Assembly: GCF_030272615.1 (NCBI RefSeq)
Contig: NC_081409.1
Location: 20,280,260-20,344,259, forward strand
Direction of reading: 5' to 3'
DNA: 64,000 nucleotides
From: Cryptomeria japonica
Taxonomy: Eukaryota; Streptophyta; Pinopsida; Cupressales; Cupressaceae
Shown here: in pieces, positions 34,140 through 47,600 of the stretch
How positions within the stretch are numbered: the first letter of the stretch is position 1
Layout: every line of letters begins with the position of its first letter
Position numbers and translations under genes: made by a program
The notes under the pieces: generated by a model
Database searches by the model: none
What the model saw: only the letters and a program-made list of their open reading frames with translations
What the model was told of the DNA's origin: nothing

Positions 34140-35371
34140 TGTAGACACCTAAAAATGGTCAAACGCTTGCGAGGTCATACTTTAACATTTGCGCATTGCC
34201 TCATTTTAGGTTTTTGCGTCACATTAACATTTCTCCTATGATTCGCACTTGATCTTTATCATTTGCGAGCATCGAGTCATTCTTCTACATTCTTCATTCA
34301 TCTCACTTTCGAATTTGGTCTTGTCGACAACAATCTTTAATCATGATTTTGGTCGATCTTTGTCCTTTTGTCAATCTTGTCATATTGCGATCGATTCGTC
34401 ATCGATCCTTGTCCTTTTTCAATCATGTCAATTTGGTCAATTTGTCATTGATTTTTGTCAACCAATTTCAATTAAATCATTTATCACATTGGTCATTTAT
34501 CAATTCAAAATCATGATCGAATCGATATCAACTATCCTTTGTCAAGACCTAATTGTCATCCTTGCATTTCTAATTCATCTTCCAAGGTTTTATGATTTAT
34601 TCATTTAATCTTGTTTGGCATTTTCCCTCTAGGTTAAATAATTTATTTATTTATCCTAAGTCTTCTTGTCACAATTAAATGTTCATTTAATTGGCTAATT
34701 AATTCCTCCTATTTTTGTAAATTAATTAATGAATGAGAAATTATTAATTAATTTACCTATTTTTAATCAATTTTCTAATTTCCAAGTCATCATTTCTAAC
34801 CTAATTTTCTAATTTCTCCTAAATTCCTAAATGTCTATTTCTATTTCAAATTCTTGTCATAAATCTTTGCATAGCAATTTGTCATAGAATTTGTCATAAA
34901 TTGTCATAAATCCTTGCATAGCAATTTGTCATAAACATGTCATAATTTTTCTATTCTTGATTTCAATTTCCATTCGAATCACTGTCATGCTAATCTTGTC
35001 TTTTCTCCAATTTATCTATAAATTGGATGATTTTCTTCAATCAAATCTCTAATAATTAATAATCCCTATCAGGCTATCGAATTTATGCTTCTAGTACTCT
35101 TGAGCTTTTCATCAATGTCAATCTTGCTTTCAATTGTATGTGCACTTGTAGGTGAGATCCACAAATTCGTTTGAAGAGGAAAGAAGAACAATGGAGCCAC
35201 ATGGAAGAAGCATCCAAATCGTCATCTGGTTTGCATGATCTTTGCTTTTGAATGCTTTGTTTTTATGTCTCTATTGAGTGTGCTTAGGATTAGATCATTG
35301 CAATGAATGCATTGGTGATTGAGCTATTACGTTTATCTAATTTGTGATGATTTCCTATTTCCTAACGTACA
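34140..35371 (+). repeat. G 3' LTR
   Basis: Same length (1232 bp) as the 5' LTR. Differences seen include GAGG/AAGG near the start, TCGTCATCG/TCATCATCG, TTTTTAATC/TTTTTCATC, and TACA/TATA at the end. It is followed by CAATC (35372-35376). Confidence 0.93.
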
Positions 35372-35376
35372 CAATC

Positions 35377-36969
35377 GGTTAGGGTTTCTTCCATCGAACA
35401 AATCTTCGTTAGATCTGATCCAGACAACCTTGGATCGATCACTTGCATTGGAGGAATGCATTTGTACATGTTTTTCATCATCCAATGCATATTTGCTAAA
35501 AATAACAAATCTAACCCTATTCTTCAGCCTCGAAATGAATCGACACATTTATGATCCAGCTATTTCATTTTCAAGGTCAATCTATAGTCAGATATCAAGA
35601 CTCGATCATGGCACCACCAGATCTTTGATCTTCCTCTATCATTAATCTTTCATCGAGCCGCACACTCTACAACTCCTTTGTGATTATCACAATCAGCATT
35701 TAATGTCAACCAAACAAACACAACTACCTGTTTGACACCATACATCACCAACTTCCGCATATTTGCCACCTCAGATCTAGGTGGCATCATATTCTCATGC
35801 ATCCAATCTCACCAACATAGAGTCAGTTCATGCTTGCTCATCCGACAAACCCTTACCAAAACCAATCCTTACCAGTTTACTTATACCAACACAACCCTTG
35901 CCGGAAAACCTTCATGCTAACACCAACTTAATCTTGCTAGTGTAACACATCAACTAGGTATCAATGATGTCGGTCCTTAGCAATCATCAAGACTAACTCC
36001 ACATGTGTAACTTCATCTAATGAAGGTTTTTCACCTCTTTATATTCAACTCACTCAGGTGCATACTGGTATCCTAGTTTATCGGTAGCTACCTAGATGAC
36101 TCAATCTCATCATCGTCCATTAGATCTGCATAGGTGGCAACACAACACACCTTCTTCATTTTGGTAACTTTATTTTGTGTGCAGTTGTAGACATAGCATC
36201 ATGTGTCTTGTTCATCTCATAGTCAGTTTTCCATAGTGGCAAAACCCTTCACTTTAAATCTTCCTTCACCATCCTGGTAACACATCTTGTATTCACATGC
36301 TTATCTGGTGTGTATCTCTGATCACACTCTCTAGAGGCTTAACAAATCTCAGACTCTAGAAGCATTCTCATCTTCCACTTGATCATCGAGTTTGTTCATT
36401 AACTCAGTTGCCTTATGCTTCTGCTATTGCTCAAACATGACATAACTATCATTATGCAGATGTATCTCCAACTTGACATATATCCCAGTGGTTTTCCATA
36501 AGACAATCTGCACTCAGAGGCAATAGACTCTATCAACCTATCACCTAGCCTGTGATAGCTTCTTCATCTAGTGGGAGTCCTGCTATTTAATGTTACACTA
36601 GCAATCTGTTGGCCAGCTCATAGTTCACCACCATTGTTGATGTGATTCAAATAACATTCCACCTCTTCATCATAATCAACAGACCATCATGTAGTCTCTT
36701 AATTTTGTTTGTATGCAACACCATATCAGTAACCCTTTTATTGAGTGGTGACTTTACTGCACCTCTAGCATACTAGTTCTTCCTTTTGCATGAAGATGGT
36801 CATCTGGTTGTCACCAATGACAACACATCAACTCTTCTCCCATACCGATCCATCTTCTATTCTAGTTGACATCAAACTCTAATTCCAATAGCCTCTTGTT
36901 CACATCAATGTCAGTGATACCAAGTAACATCCTATACCGATTGACATCAATGACAACGTAATGCCAACA
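35377..36969 (-). repeat. X 5' LTR, second part (right of G)
   Basis: Continues the X LTR from GGTTAGGGTTTCTTCCATCG. It matches about 17131-18716 and ends GCCAACA at 36969, before GGCCT (36970-36974). Confidence 0.88.
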
Positions 36970-38040
36970 GGCCTTACTTTCATTGTTAGAAAACACTCTC
37001 TCTAAAGCCACTAACCCTTTAGGGATTTTGTTTATTTTCAATTGACCTACCTCATTCCCAAATATAGTATCCTTTCCATCCACATCTTCTACAAAGGCAT
37101 TAAATTCTATTTCTTGACTTTCATACTTATCCACATAGTGGAGAAACTTCAGCAAACCATCATCATTATTAAATACTTGCCAATTGCATATGTTATCTAG
37201 GATGGATGGCCTAGTTTTCACCTCTACTTTTGAAATTCCAACAAGGGTTATGTCATTGCTCTTTGAGGACACATTCTCCAAAAAATATATCGACCTTTCT
37301 ATCCAACTGATATTGAAGGCATCAAACAACTTAATTGAATCCCAAACAACACACCTATATTATTTCAACCTCTTGATTTTTGAAGAGTATTTTCATCTAA
37401 TATGAGATATAACCAACTTATAATCTCCCCATGTTGTTAACATCTTAATGCCATGTTTTTTTACTAAGTTCAATTCCAATATTAGAGCCTCATATTCAAG
37501 TACATTATTAGTGCATTCAAATAGCAATTGGAAATAATATTTAAAAGTCTTTCCACTAGGTGCTATAAAAACCACACCAGCCCCTGAGCCCTCTCTACTG
37601 CATGCTCCATCAAAATACATGTGACATAACCCTCCTTGATCATTTTGGATTTAATTTATAATAGGGTCAGTATTCTAAAGGAATGGTTGGGTTGGTTCAA
37701 CTCTAAAATGACCCATATCAATGTCACAAAAGCATACTATATGGTTTGGGTTTGTTTGATCAACTATGGTGTCTAATCTTGATTCTCTTTCCAACTTAAC
37801 ATCTTGACCATTCATTGGAATAGTGGTGTATGATAAAACCAACTGTATGTTGCCACCTACTACAACTATCCATTGCCTTAATAATAATAGACCATAGTTA
37901 GGGGGAACATCTACCACTATTACATCCACTTTGTATGTGGCTTCCAGGAAGTTGGCAAATTTGACTTCTAGATCCTTAAGGGTGCCTATCACTGGTATTG
38001 ACCTATTGTCCATGGCATAACACTTCCCAAAATTATTGTC
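36970..38040 (-). pseudogene. H gypsy pol, 5' part: protease and upstream RNase H (broken)
   Basis: Minus strand. 38013-37675 holds the end of the aspartic protease (VDVIVVDVPPNYGLLLLRQW, then SYTTIP). 37620-37393 is an RNase H domain: YFDGACSREGSGAGVV (Asp), ECTNNVLEYEALIL (Glu) and a WGDYKLVI segment (Asp). 37329-36970 continues with FNISWIER, RPSILDNICNWQVF and IPKGLVALERVF, the connector to RT, where X cuts it. RT itself resumes beyond X at 15840. RNase H before RT is known in one branch of plant Ty3/gypsy (Tat-related) that has an additional RNase H. Several stops and frame changes. Confidence 0.8.
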
Positions 38041-39730
38041 AACTCATAACCCTAGCTCTTTCATGACACCAAATGGCATAATGTTTATGGCAGCACTAGA
38101 GTCAATCATGCAATTGTTTACATACTTGTTGTTGATCAATAATGTCAAGTAAGAAGGGTCTACTTGGGAGGGATTCTTAGTTATGGTGGTGTCTAAGTAA
38201 ACCCTAGGAATTTGCATAATTTCTGACTATTCCTCTTGAACATATACATTATTAATTTTTAAAACATTACAATCAACCTTTGCCTTTTGAAACACATTTG
38301 GAACACTAGATATTAAAGACAATGCACTATACCTATGTTCTTGTATTTTCATCATTTCTAATAAAGGGACATATACTTTTATCTATGACAAATTTTGAAC
38401 CATATCAAATGAGGATGTTCTAGGAATACTTGGATTATCCTCCTTTTGTGTGGCCACCATGGGTTGTTTGTCCTTTTCCACTATCATTGGCTTTGAAGGT
38501 GCTTCAACTGGAGATTCTTTGTTAGGCCTCTTGTATTTTTTATTTACCTTAGGAAGGTACTGTTGAGTCTGATTTGGATTGACTAGCTTGTTCTTATCCT
38601 CATCACCTTGAGAAGTTTTCTACACCTTAGGATCTAATTTCTTCATTTTCATGAAAATACCTTCAAGCTTCCCTTGGTTAGGCAGGACACCCCTTGATCT
38701 CAAGTTGTAGTCACTCTTGACCTAAGCAATTGCAGCAACAGTCAATTGCCTAATCTCTTCCTCTAAAAGTCTTCTCAAGATGATTTCCTCAAGCTGATCA
38801 CTGGTTGCATTTACCCTATATTTATCTACATCCTCATTATCTAATAAAATTTCTTGATGTTGTCCAATACTCCATTTTTTTTGAGAGTCAACATCCAATT
38901 TTGCCCCATCCTCCTCAAAAGAAGCATTCCCTATATCACCATTATACATCCCAAGAGAAAGCATATTGACCATACGATCTCGCTCAAAGTCATCTTCCAT
39001 GCAAATAGTGTAAATCTCATCTGATTCTTCCGTAGCCTTAGCAATTGCATATTGAGCCTGTTCATGTGGAAAGTTGCACATAACGCACCACATATTATCC
39101 TCCACAAAATGTGCCCTTGGCTTTTTCAAAGGATCGGGTGTTTACTTGTTGTTTGAAGGCTTCTAATTATTTAAAGGCTTTCCATCCTTCCAATTGGTAT
39201 TGTAGGGCATGTCCTGCAATCTTGGCCTATCATGTCTATGCTATTTATGTCTATCTTGGGACAATCCCTTCTCATTTCTTGCAATTTTGTAATTCAGGTC
39301 CTTTATTACATTCATGAATTTGTCTATTTTTTCTTCCTCTTTAGGTTTCTTACCATTATGCCCCTTAGATTTCTGCAAGATCCTAACATCATCTCTTCTA
39401 GTTTCTTTTCTAGAAGCTTTTATGTCATTTTCTATAGTGAGATCCTCCTTAAATTCTTCACTAAGGATCGAGAGGGTTTTAGATCTCAACTCATAACCAA
39501 TTTTTGGATTAAATGCATCATAATAGAAGACGAGGTGCATGTGATCTGTTGGTTTCAAGAGAGTGGGTATATTATTGAACAACTTAATGAATCTATTATT
39601 AAAATTAGACAGATCTTCATTATGCCCCTTCCTTATATTAGTCAACCCATGCAAGGCGAATTTTTAGTCAAAATGACCATCATATCGATCCTTGAACATT
39701 CTCTTTAAATCTTGAAAATATCATACTAAC
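38041..39730 (-). pseudogene. H gag 3' part and gag-protease linker (broken)
   Basis: 39654-39241 encodes a Gag segment (NFNNRFIKLFNNIPTLLKPT, Asp/Lys-rich tail with KKPKEEEKIDKF). 39129-38722 contains a Cys/His cluster WCVMCNFPHEQAQYA, a degenerate zinc-binding motif that has lost its last Cys, followed by acidic sequence. 38721-38041 is the linker toward protease with only broken frames. CTAAC at 39726-39730 is the left target duplication of the solo LTR. Confidence 0.7.
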
Positions 39731-41257
39731 TGTAGACACCTAAAAATGGTCAACGCTTGCAGAGTCATACTTTAACATTTGCGCATTGCCTCATTTTAGG
39801 TTTTTACGTCACATTAACATTTCTCCTATGATTCGCACTTGGTCTTTATCATTTGTGAACATCGAGTCATTCCTCTACATTCTTCATTCGTCTCGCTCTC
39901 GAATTTGGTCTTGTCGACAACACTCTCCAGTCATGATTTTGATCAATTTTATCCTGTCGCATCAATATGCGTGCTAATTTGTCATCATTTTGGACATCGT
40001 CAATCCTAATTAGGGTTTTGTCCTCCTGTCAATCTTGCTCATCGATCATTGTATTCTTATCAATCTTGTCGATTTATCATCAATCCTTCAATCTTTTTGT
40101 TTAACGATCGATTTGTCATCGGTCGTTGTCATGTTCGATCTTGTCATTTTTGAGATTGATTTGTCATCGATCGTGATCATTTTTAACCTTGTCGTCTTGC
40201 AATCTATTTTGCCATCGACCCTTGTCCGCTTGTCAATTTTGTCATTTTGCGATCATTTCGCTATCAATTGTTGTCTGTCTCAATTGTGTCAATTTGGATC
40301 AATTTGTCATTGTTCCTCGTCAATTGGCATATTTATCAATCAAATCATTTAATCAGAATCATGATCGAATCAATTATCTTCAATCAAGACCTAATTGTCA
40401 TTCTCGCATTGCTAATTTATCTTCTAGGGTTTTGTGATTTAATCATTTAACCTTGTGTGTCATTTCGTCCTCTAGGATTAATAATTTATTTTATTTATCC
40501 TAAGTCTTCTTGTCACAATTAAATGTTCATTTAATTGGCTAATTATTCCTCTTTGTGAATTAATTAATAAATGATAAATTATTAATTAATTTACCTAATT
40601 TCTAATTCCTAATTTTCATCAATTTCAATTTTCTTAATTTTCTAATTTCCTATTTTCTAATTCCTCCTATTTCTCTCCTAAGTTCATGGAAATGACATAG
40701 AAATTTGTCATAATTTGTCATAATTGACAATCAATCAATTCTTGACATAGAAATTTGTCATAAATTGTCATGAATTATCAATCAACAAATTTTGCATAGA
40801 AAGTGCATAATTTGTCATAATTGACATAATTGATTTGCAATTTCCATTTGAATTGAATCATGCTAATCTTGTCATCTCTCCAATTCTTCTATAAATTGGA
40901 TGAATTTCTTCAATCAAAGCCCTTAATTTGGTAATTGGTAATTGATAATCAGGCTATCAAATCTAAGCTTCTAGTACTCTTGATCAACAATCAATGTCAA
41001 TCTTGCTTTCAATCATGTGTGTGCACTTGTAGGTGAGATCCACAACAAAGCTATTTGAAGAGGAAAGAAGAACAATGGAGCCGCATGGAAGGAGCATTCA
41101 AATTGTCATCCGGTTTGCATAATATTTAGTTTTGTATGCTTCATTTTCATGTCTCTATTGAATGTGTCTTAGGATAGATTCATTGCAATGAATGCACTTG
41201 TGATTGATGATTATGTTTATCTTTGTTTTGTGATGATTTCCTATTTCCTATGCTACA
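39731..41257 (+). repeat. Solo LTR of the G family in H
   Basis: Starts TGTAGACACCTAAAAATGG and ends GCTACA, with CTAAC on both sides (39726-39730 and 41258-41262). At about 1.53 kb it is longer and clearly more diverged than the G LTRs. It keeps the TATA box (near 40890). No internal sequence is present, which fits LTR-LTR recombination after insertion. Confidence 0.9.
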
Positions 41258-42426
41258 CTAACAAATCAGGCAAACTTTTGTACCATTCCTGGGCATCATC
41301 AGTGAGTGATTGCATAAACATTTTCATGAAAACATCCCCATGTTCTACCTCAAAGTTCTCCATGACATTTTGAAATGCTTTAATATTATCTCCACCTGTG
41401 ATTTCATTGCTTCCTAAGAACTTAGGCATTGCATTTCTTAGCTCATTTCTAGTTACATTGGGATAACCTTGAATCCATGTAAAGTCAATTTGTCTATATC
41501 TATCCAACTGCACAGGCCTTCTAAAAAATGGGTTATGAGATGGCTTAGGGATCTGTCGTTGTTGTTTTTCCACATTTCCTTGATTAAATTGGTGTTGAGG
41601 CATCTAGATATATTGTTGATATTGGTTTTCCAGCTGTTGTTTATACTACAAAAATTGTATGTATTGTTGATAAGCATTGTTCCCTCCCATTGGATTATTT
41701 GGTGGACATTGTGGAGGGGGAAGATATTGTAGTGGGGGAACATTATAAGGTCATACCCTGGCTTGTTATACTGATTTTGTACATGGTATTATTGTTTCTA
41801 GTCATTCTAATGTTGGGTATTCACTGGGGGTATATGCAAATTTGCAAAAACATAAGATACATTTGGTATTCCAGTGGTTTGAGGTACTAACATATGCACA
41901 AAGCTAATTGCAACATTGGATGCATTCATTTGTGTGCTTTCTTGGATGGTGCTAGTGGAAGACATTGAAACAAAATTCACTGTAGGAGCCATTGTAGCAA
42001 CATTTGGAGTAGAGGAGGAAGGTATATTTTTTGTGTTTGATGCAAGGGAGATAGAGTGGAGGATGTTGTAGGATTTTGGCTAACCAGGTTTAATGTTGTG
42101 GGTATTTGGTTCAGTTTATTACTAATACATCCACTACACAAGTGAGGTAATGACATGGTTGACTAAGTAACCAAATTTAATATTTATTGTGTCATTACCT
42201 CCCTTTCTCTCATAAGCCGTAATTTATCTTTTTGGGCCTTCATTTGTTCTAACTGTTGTTGCAAATCATATATTCTTGGTTCTCCAGATGCATTTCCAGA
42301 AGTAGAACACACATTAGAGTCTATGAATTGAGCTTGACATGAGGTCTACGTAAGGGGTTTGTTTACTGATATAGGGATAACCATAATCACCTCAGGGTCA
42401 AACTTATTTTGAGCATTGGCTCATTG
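41258..42426 (-). pseudogene. H gag N-terminal and core part (broken)
   Basis: Minus strand 41603-41253 encodes a gypsy Gag core: NAMPKFLGSNEITGGDNIKA, MKMFMQSLTDDAQEWYKSLP. Further upstream, 42426-41800 reads as broken pieces, including GEPRIYDLQQQLEQMKAQKD, a short coiled coil. The frame continues beyond Q at 56555. Confidence 0.75.
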
Positions 42427-43599
42427 TGATAGTTCTGATACTAATTGTTAAGTACAGATGCCAAGCTAACAAGATGAGAGGGGGGGTGAATCATACAAAC
42501 TTAACCTTCAATATATTCAACAGATTCAACCTCGGTAGCTTAAATAGATATATGTAATCAAACTATAAAACATGCAACCTTAAGAACACATAATCATAAC
42601 AATACTCATAACACCAGATTTAACATGGAAACCCAAATAGGGAAAAACCACTGTGGGATTTTGGACCCACTAAGAAATATACTCTTCTAGAGTATGCTCA
42701 GTTAAAAGCAAATCCTGTTAATGATTACAAACACATTGCTAGATGTGACCCAGTTAAGAGATTTCCCTCAGATCTGTTAGGATCTTCACCTTGTTAGAGG
42801 TGACCTTGTTAAAGGGTTTCAAACACTTAATCAGAATGTCACCTTGCTAGAGGATTTACAAATAAGACTGTTAAGTCCACTCAGTTAAGAGATTTTCTGT
42901 CACTTACAAATAAACAATAGTAATGCGTATGTCTGCAACTTTGCATCTAAAATGCTAAATCATATTCTTATTTGCTCAATACAATCTAGTCATAGGACTT
43001 ATCTTGTCCCTCTACTAGGCTCCTTACTCTGTTATTCAAATAGGTCTTCAAGTTTATATGCTTGGTAATCACTATGTAGCATCCCTGTGCTTACACTTGC
43101 CCACATACATTGTTTATCAACAGTTCCTTATTTATAAACAATTTGCTAACCGCTTAATCTCTTTGATCACATTTCCCATGATCAATCATAGCCATCAAAT
43201 CTTCAATCTTGACCAGGTTTAATGTATCCTTCAATCAGAAAATGTTTTACCTCACCTTGGAGCTTGCATATATTTCTTGGAACTTGTGCTAGGGTGTTGC
43301 GGTTTAATTTGAGCTGTAGATCTTCCTGTCAATCTTCCATTGCCATAGATCCTTAACAAACTTCATACATGTTGTATCAATCATTTAATCATAACCAACT
43401 CATCAGCTTCCATCATTAAATAATGCATGTATACATCCAATGCATTCTATTATTACTCGGTTGCAACTCGGTAAATACTAAAATTCACTCGGTAAACATT
43501 TCGCCTTCATTAACCGATAGGGATAACCTTAGGGTTTACGGACTAGGTTCCTTAGGTTTTACCAACTGGGTTCCTTTCTCAGTAACATAGTATAGTATT
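42427..43599 (-). repeat. Q 3' LTR, left part
   Basis: Begins TGATAGTTCTGATACTAATTG. It contains GAGAGGGGGGGGTGAATCA (42476-42494) and ends at GTATT, where R is inserted. The undisturbed order is visible in the 5' LTR near 56221-56240. Confidence 0.88.
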
Positions 43600-44410
43600 T
43601 GTTAGGATTCCCATAGATATTGAGAGGGTGGGGGGTGAATCAGTATCTAATCGGTGTGCAACATTTCTTAAGTTAAAAGATGCAGAACATAAAATAGCAG
43701 TATACCGATATGCAAGAATTAATGCAATAAATAGAATCAGAAACATCCACATGAAAAGAACACCATAACACAAGATGTTTAATGAGGAAACCTGATGTGG
43801 GAAAAACATCAGTAGGATTTGTCACCCACAATATTCACTTATTGGCCAATAAGAGAATATTACTTACAATAGGGGCCTGCACATGCAAGAAGGCCAACTG
43901 CCTAGAGCTCACTGCTCAATGAGAACTCACACTGACTTACAATGAGGATTATACTAATCCAATGATCTGTACTGCTTTACAATAGCATCTCCAATGCTAG
44001 ATTTAGTACTGGTTCTAACTCTGTTCTTTACATATACCCTTGACCTATAATTCGCACATTAGGTCTGCCTAATAGTTTTCTTTATGCTTGCTTCCTTACA
44101 CTAACAAATGTCTACAATGGTCTCTTTTATATACAAGAGTCATTTTACAATTTGCCAAGTCGGCTTACAATAATAATCAAAATATTACATATCAAAAATC
44201 CTATTGGCCTCTATGCCGGTATACATCTTTTCTTCTGTGTCGGTGCTGGTGTCAGTGTAGAGTGATCTTGTTGATGCTGGTGCACTGTCTTGCTTGTGTA
44301 ATGCTTTGCCAGTAAGATGTCTTGCTGGTGCCATAGGATTGCAAGGTTGTCATCATTGACAAAACCTTCAATCACACACAATGTCTCATTGGAGTGTCCA
44401 TATGCCAACA
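43600..44410 (-). repeat. R 3' LTR
   Basis: Starts TGTTAGGATTCCCATAG and ends ATATGCCAACA. Nearly identical to 49381-50136 over the shared length. GTATT (43595-43599) is the left target-site copy. Confidence 0.9.
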
Positions 44411-44425
44411 ATCTCCCCCTTTGGC
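44411..44425 (-). other. R polypurine tract
   Basis: Minus strand GCCAAAGGGGGAGAT just before LTR start TGTTGGCATATGG. Confidence 0.85.
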
Positions 44426-44654
44426 ATTGATGGCAACACTCATGAGAAATTTCAAAAAGTGTCCAAAATGTGTAGACCAAAAATAAATTTACCAAAAATA
44501 TGAAGGGCTCCCCCTGAGCATATGATTCCTGTCTTTGAACTTTCTCATCCTACTACTCCCACTTTGGCATCAATGACAAAGGTTGTCAAGATGTTAGTAG
44601 AGTTTGTAGTTATACCAGTCCATATCCTCAACCTTGTAGTTGGGTAGTTATTAT

Positions 44655-47600
44655 CTAAAAAAGATCGCCCAAAATTAGGTTTATACTATCCATAAACTTT
44701 TTTCTATCTTTTATTGTTGTTTCAGTCTTCTTCATTGTACCAATGAGATGCCGCAATTGTTCTGCCAGTGTTTTACTTCCCTGTGCTAATGCCTCTGAGA
44801 TTTCCTTCTACAGAGATGCTAGATAGTCCAATCTTGGACTCAGTTTAGATCTCAAGTGTTTTGCCTTGTTTATTATTGTATCTTTCTCTCTTTCCTGTTT
44901 AAGCAATTCTGCCTCAAAATTTGCTAACTTATCTTCAAAAATAGATAGTGAGTCTGGTGAGTTGACAAAATTGTTTGCAAGCTTGTTTATCTCTTCCTGT
45001 GTCTTGCTTATTTTCTTGTCAATATCTACAGTCAGGAAGTTTGTTTTGCATGTGTCTTTATACAAGTTTTTATACTCTTTTAACAAACTACATAGTTCTG
45101 GTAGAAGTGTGTCAAAGTCTCTATTACACTTCTTTATTTCTTCCTCAAAGAATTTCTATTTCTCCTTTTCTACCATGTCCTTTATAGATTCTTCCTTTAT
45201 TTTCTCAATATTTCCAGAAATGTATTTACATAATGTATCCAACTGTCCTAAAGAATCTTTATTATCTATATTACAATCAGGAGAAATTATCTTCAAAATT
45301 GGTATTGAATCATCTATTGCTTTGTAAGCTTGTGAACTATACTCAGTTATTTTCTTGATGGATTCAAGTAATACCTCAGTCACATTTGTTGACTTTGATG
45401 ATGAACCAACAAATTGAGTACCGGTGGAAGTGACCATGCTTGTATTGGCCTTTGGCAGGTCAGTTTGTGTCTGCATTTCCTTTAACACTCATTTTCCTGC
45501 TTCATTGCTTACCGATGGCATTGTTTCCTTGTGAGCTTGTTCTGGAGCCTTTAGCTCTATCGGTTTCTCTGTTTGTGCCTCAAATTCCATCTTTTTCCCT
45601 ATATCCTTTACCGGTTGCTCTGTATCTCCTTTTACCAGAGGCTCTTTAGCCATATCTGATTTTTCACTTGTATCTTTATCAATTGTTATGTTGATCTTTT
45701 GGGTATCAACATTTACAGTGTATAGGACTTCAGGATTTGAATTGCTATCCTCTACATCCATGCTTTCAGCTGCCGGTTGGTTTTCAGGGGTTGTAGTCTT
45801 TACAGGTGGAGGTAGGTTATCTTTAACCTTTGTGCGTGGAGGTCCACCAATTTTGCCTTTCTCTTTGTCCTTATCCTTTTGATATACCTTAATAGGCTTG
45901 GGATTCCTGTATTCTTCTTGTTTTTCCTTTTCAACCAGGAATATGTCCCATCCATCTTTTGTTTCCTCTGTAACTTCTGTAACTCTTCCTACTATTAGTG
46001 AAATATGTTGGTGTGTAGTGGAGAAAACAATCCAGTTTGCCTGAGCAATCAGATCATCAATTTCCTTTGGAGAGTTCGCCGGATATACAGCAAGTAGTTT
46101 TTCTATTTTTATTTTCTTGTCTAATTCAATTACTCCTTGCCTCCTGGCATCAAGTCTTTTGTATAAGTCATCAGGAATTTCATTTATGACTTCCATCAAA
46201 AACTTTTTGAACATGTCCATATGCAGTATTACACTTTCCTCAACTTGCCCTTTTTCATCAGCAGATAGGGTTTCATAAATTTTCCCTATGTTCTTCAGTT
46301 TTCCTTCCTCTGTGATCTCATTTAACAAAATGTCTAGAGGTGCCAAGTCAGTTTTTGTCTTTTTCTTTTTCTTAGGAGTTAGCTTCTTTTTAGGTGTGAC
46401 CTTTCTGACCAGAGATCTCATAGCTTGTTGCTTCTGCCTTGTCCTTATAGGTGAAGGAGTGGTTGTTGATGAGGGATCTCTTTTCCTGACAACTCTTTTA
46501 AAGGTTGCTGGCATGTCTCCTTCCGAAGAAGTACCTATCGGTGATAGATGAGCTTCAGGTTGTGGGGCTGCCAACTCATCTTTAGCTATGCCAGTTTTCT
46601 TTAATACATCTTCCTTAATGGCTTTTGCTTGTCTGGATCCTTTCCTCACAAATGCCCCTACCTTCTTCACTCTTTTCTTGGACTGTATTTGGCTTTCTAT
46701 GGTTTCAGCACTACCAAACACTTCTTCCTTAGGTTCATTGCGGGCTTCCAGAAGTGCTTTGGCATAAGTTTCAACTATGTGGTCATCTGTCTCATAGCCC
46801 ATTTTGGTTACCCAGATTTTCCTTGGGATGACTACTTCCATCCATATTTCATCCTTTTTAATAACAAAGCATATATCATCTTTGTATTTATCTACAATTT
46901 TCTGAGATAACCTTGTCCTTTTCTTCATTTTTGTCTTTAGTGCTTGGAAAAAGTCATGAATGTTGTTTTCTTTATTCTCTCCCATGGTATTGAATAGTTT
47001 TGTTAGTTGTTTTCCTACCGATATGTCATATCCTAGTTCTTTATATGCTATACCAGGAACTTGTTTTGTTATATGAAGCATTAGACATACTAACAGATCT
47101 CTAAATCTGAAAGTTCCTTTCTTATCCCTCTTTATCTTTCCAAGGTTGTCTATCAGTTCATCCTTTAACCATTCACAGATGTCAATTTTTGCATTGTATG
47201 TTATCATATCATAAGCACTCTTAATGCATAAACTTGAAACCGAGTTAAGTCTATTGGCATGAGTGGCTTTGTAACCTAATATCATACTTAAGAATCTCAC
47301 ATTTGTATCTTTTACATCGTTAACCCTTAGAGATCTTTTATCAAATGTTGCACCTGTTAGGTCTATGACTAAATCATTTGAAACTTTCTTGTTCTTGTTT
47401 GGTCTTTTACCAGTGGCAGGTAACCCTGTGACAACCTTTACCGCTTCCTTGGTGATCTTATAAACTACATCTAACCAGAAAAATTCTCCATGAACTCTGC
47501 TTAACACTATCCTAATCACATCCTTAGGAAATTCAGGAATGCTAAGGATTTCTGTGAATCCTAGGGTTTCAATGATTTTTTGTTCAGCTTTAATATTGCC

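Larger units (their letters stand above)
22948..35371 (+). mobile_element. Element G: young LTR retrotransposon with antisense PMD gene
   Basis: Two LTRs of 1232 bp (22948-24179 and 34140-35371) differ at only about ten positions by eye. The 5-bp duplication CAATC flanks it. Order: LTR, leader with motif cluster, a long Gln/Pro/Ser-rich ORF (26238-29069), hairpin modules, an A-rich region, the antisense PMD gene (33322-31652), a second motif cluster, polypurine tract, LTR. No gag core, protease, RT or integrase is readable, so G is non-autonomous. Shared LTR start, polypurine tract, hairpin modules and antisense PMD tie it to T. Confidence 0.92.
16196..36969 (-). mobile_element. Element X: copia/Sirevirus-like LTR element, interrupted by G
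   Basis: LTRs are 16196-18716 (3') and 22062-22947 plus 35377-36969 (5', split by G). Both start TGTTAGACACAAT on the plus strand and end GCCAACA. The target duplication is GGCCT (16191-16195 and 36970-36974). A primer site complementary to initiator tRNA-Met is at 22048-22059 and a polypurine tract at 18717-18731. The internal part (3.3 kb) encodes a decayed copia gag with zinc knuckles and no recognisable pol. The conserved C-run near the LTR end and the tRNA-Met primer site resemble the Sirevirus lineage. Confidence 0.85.
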
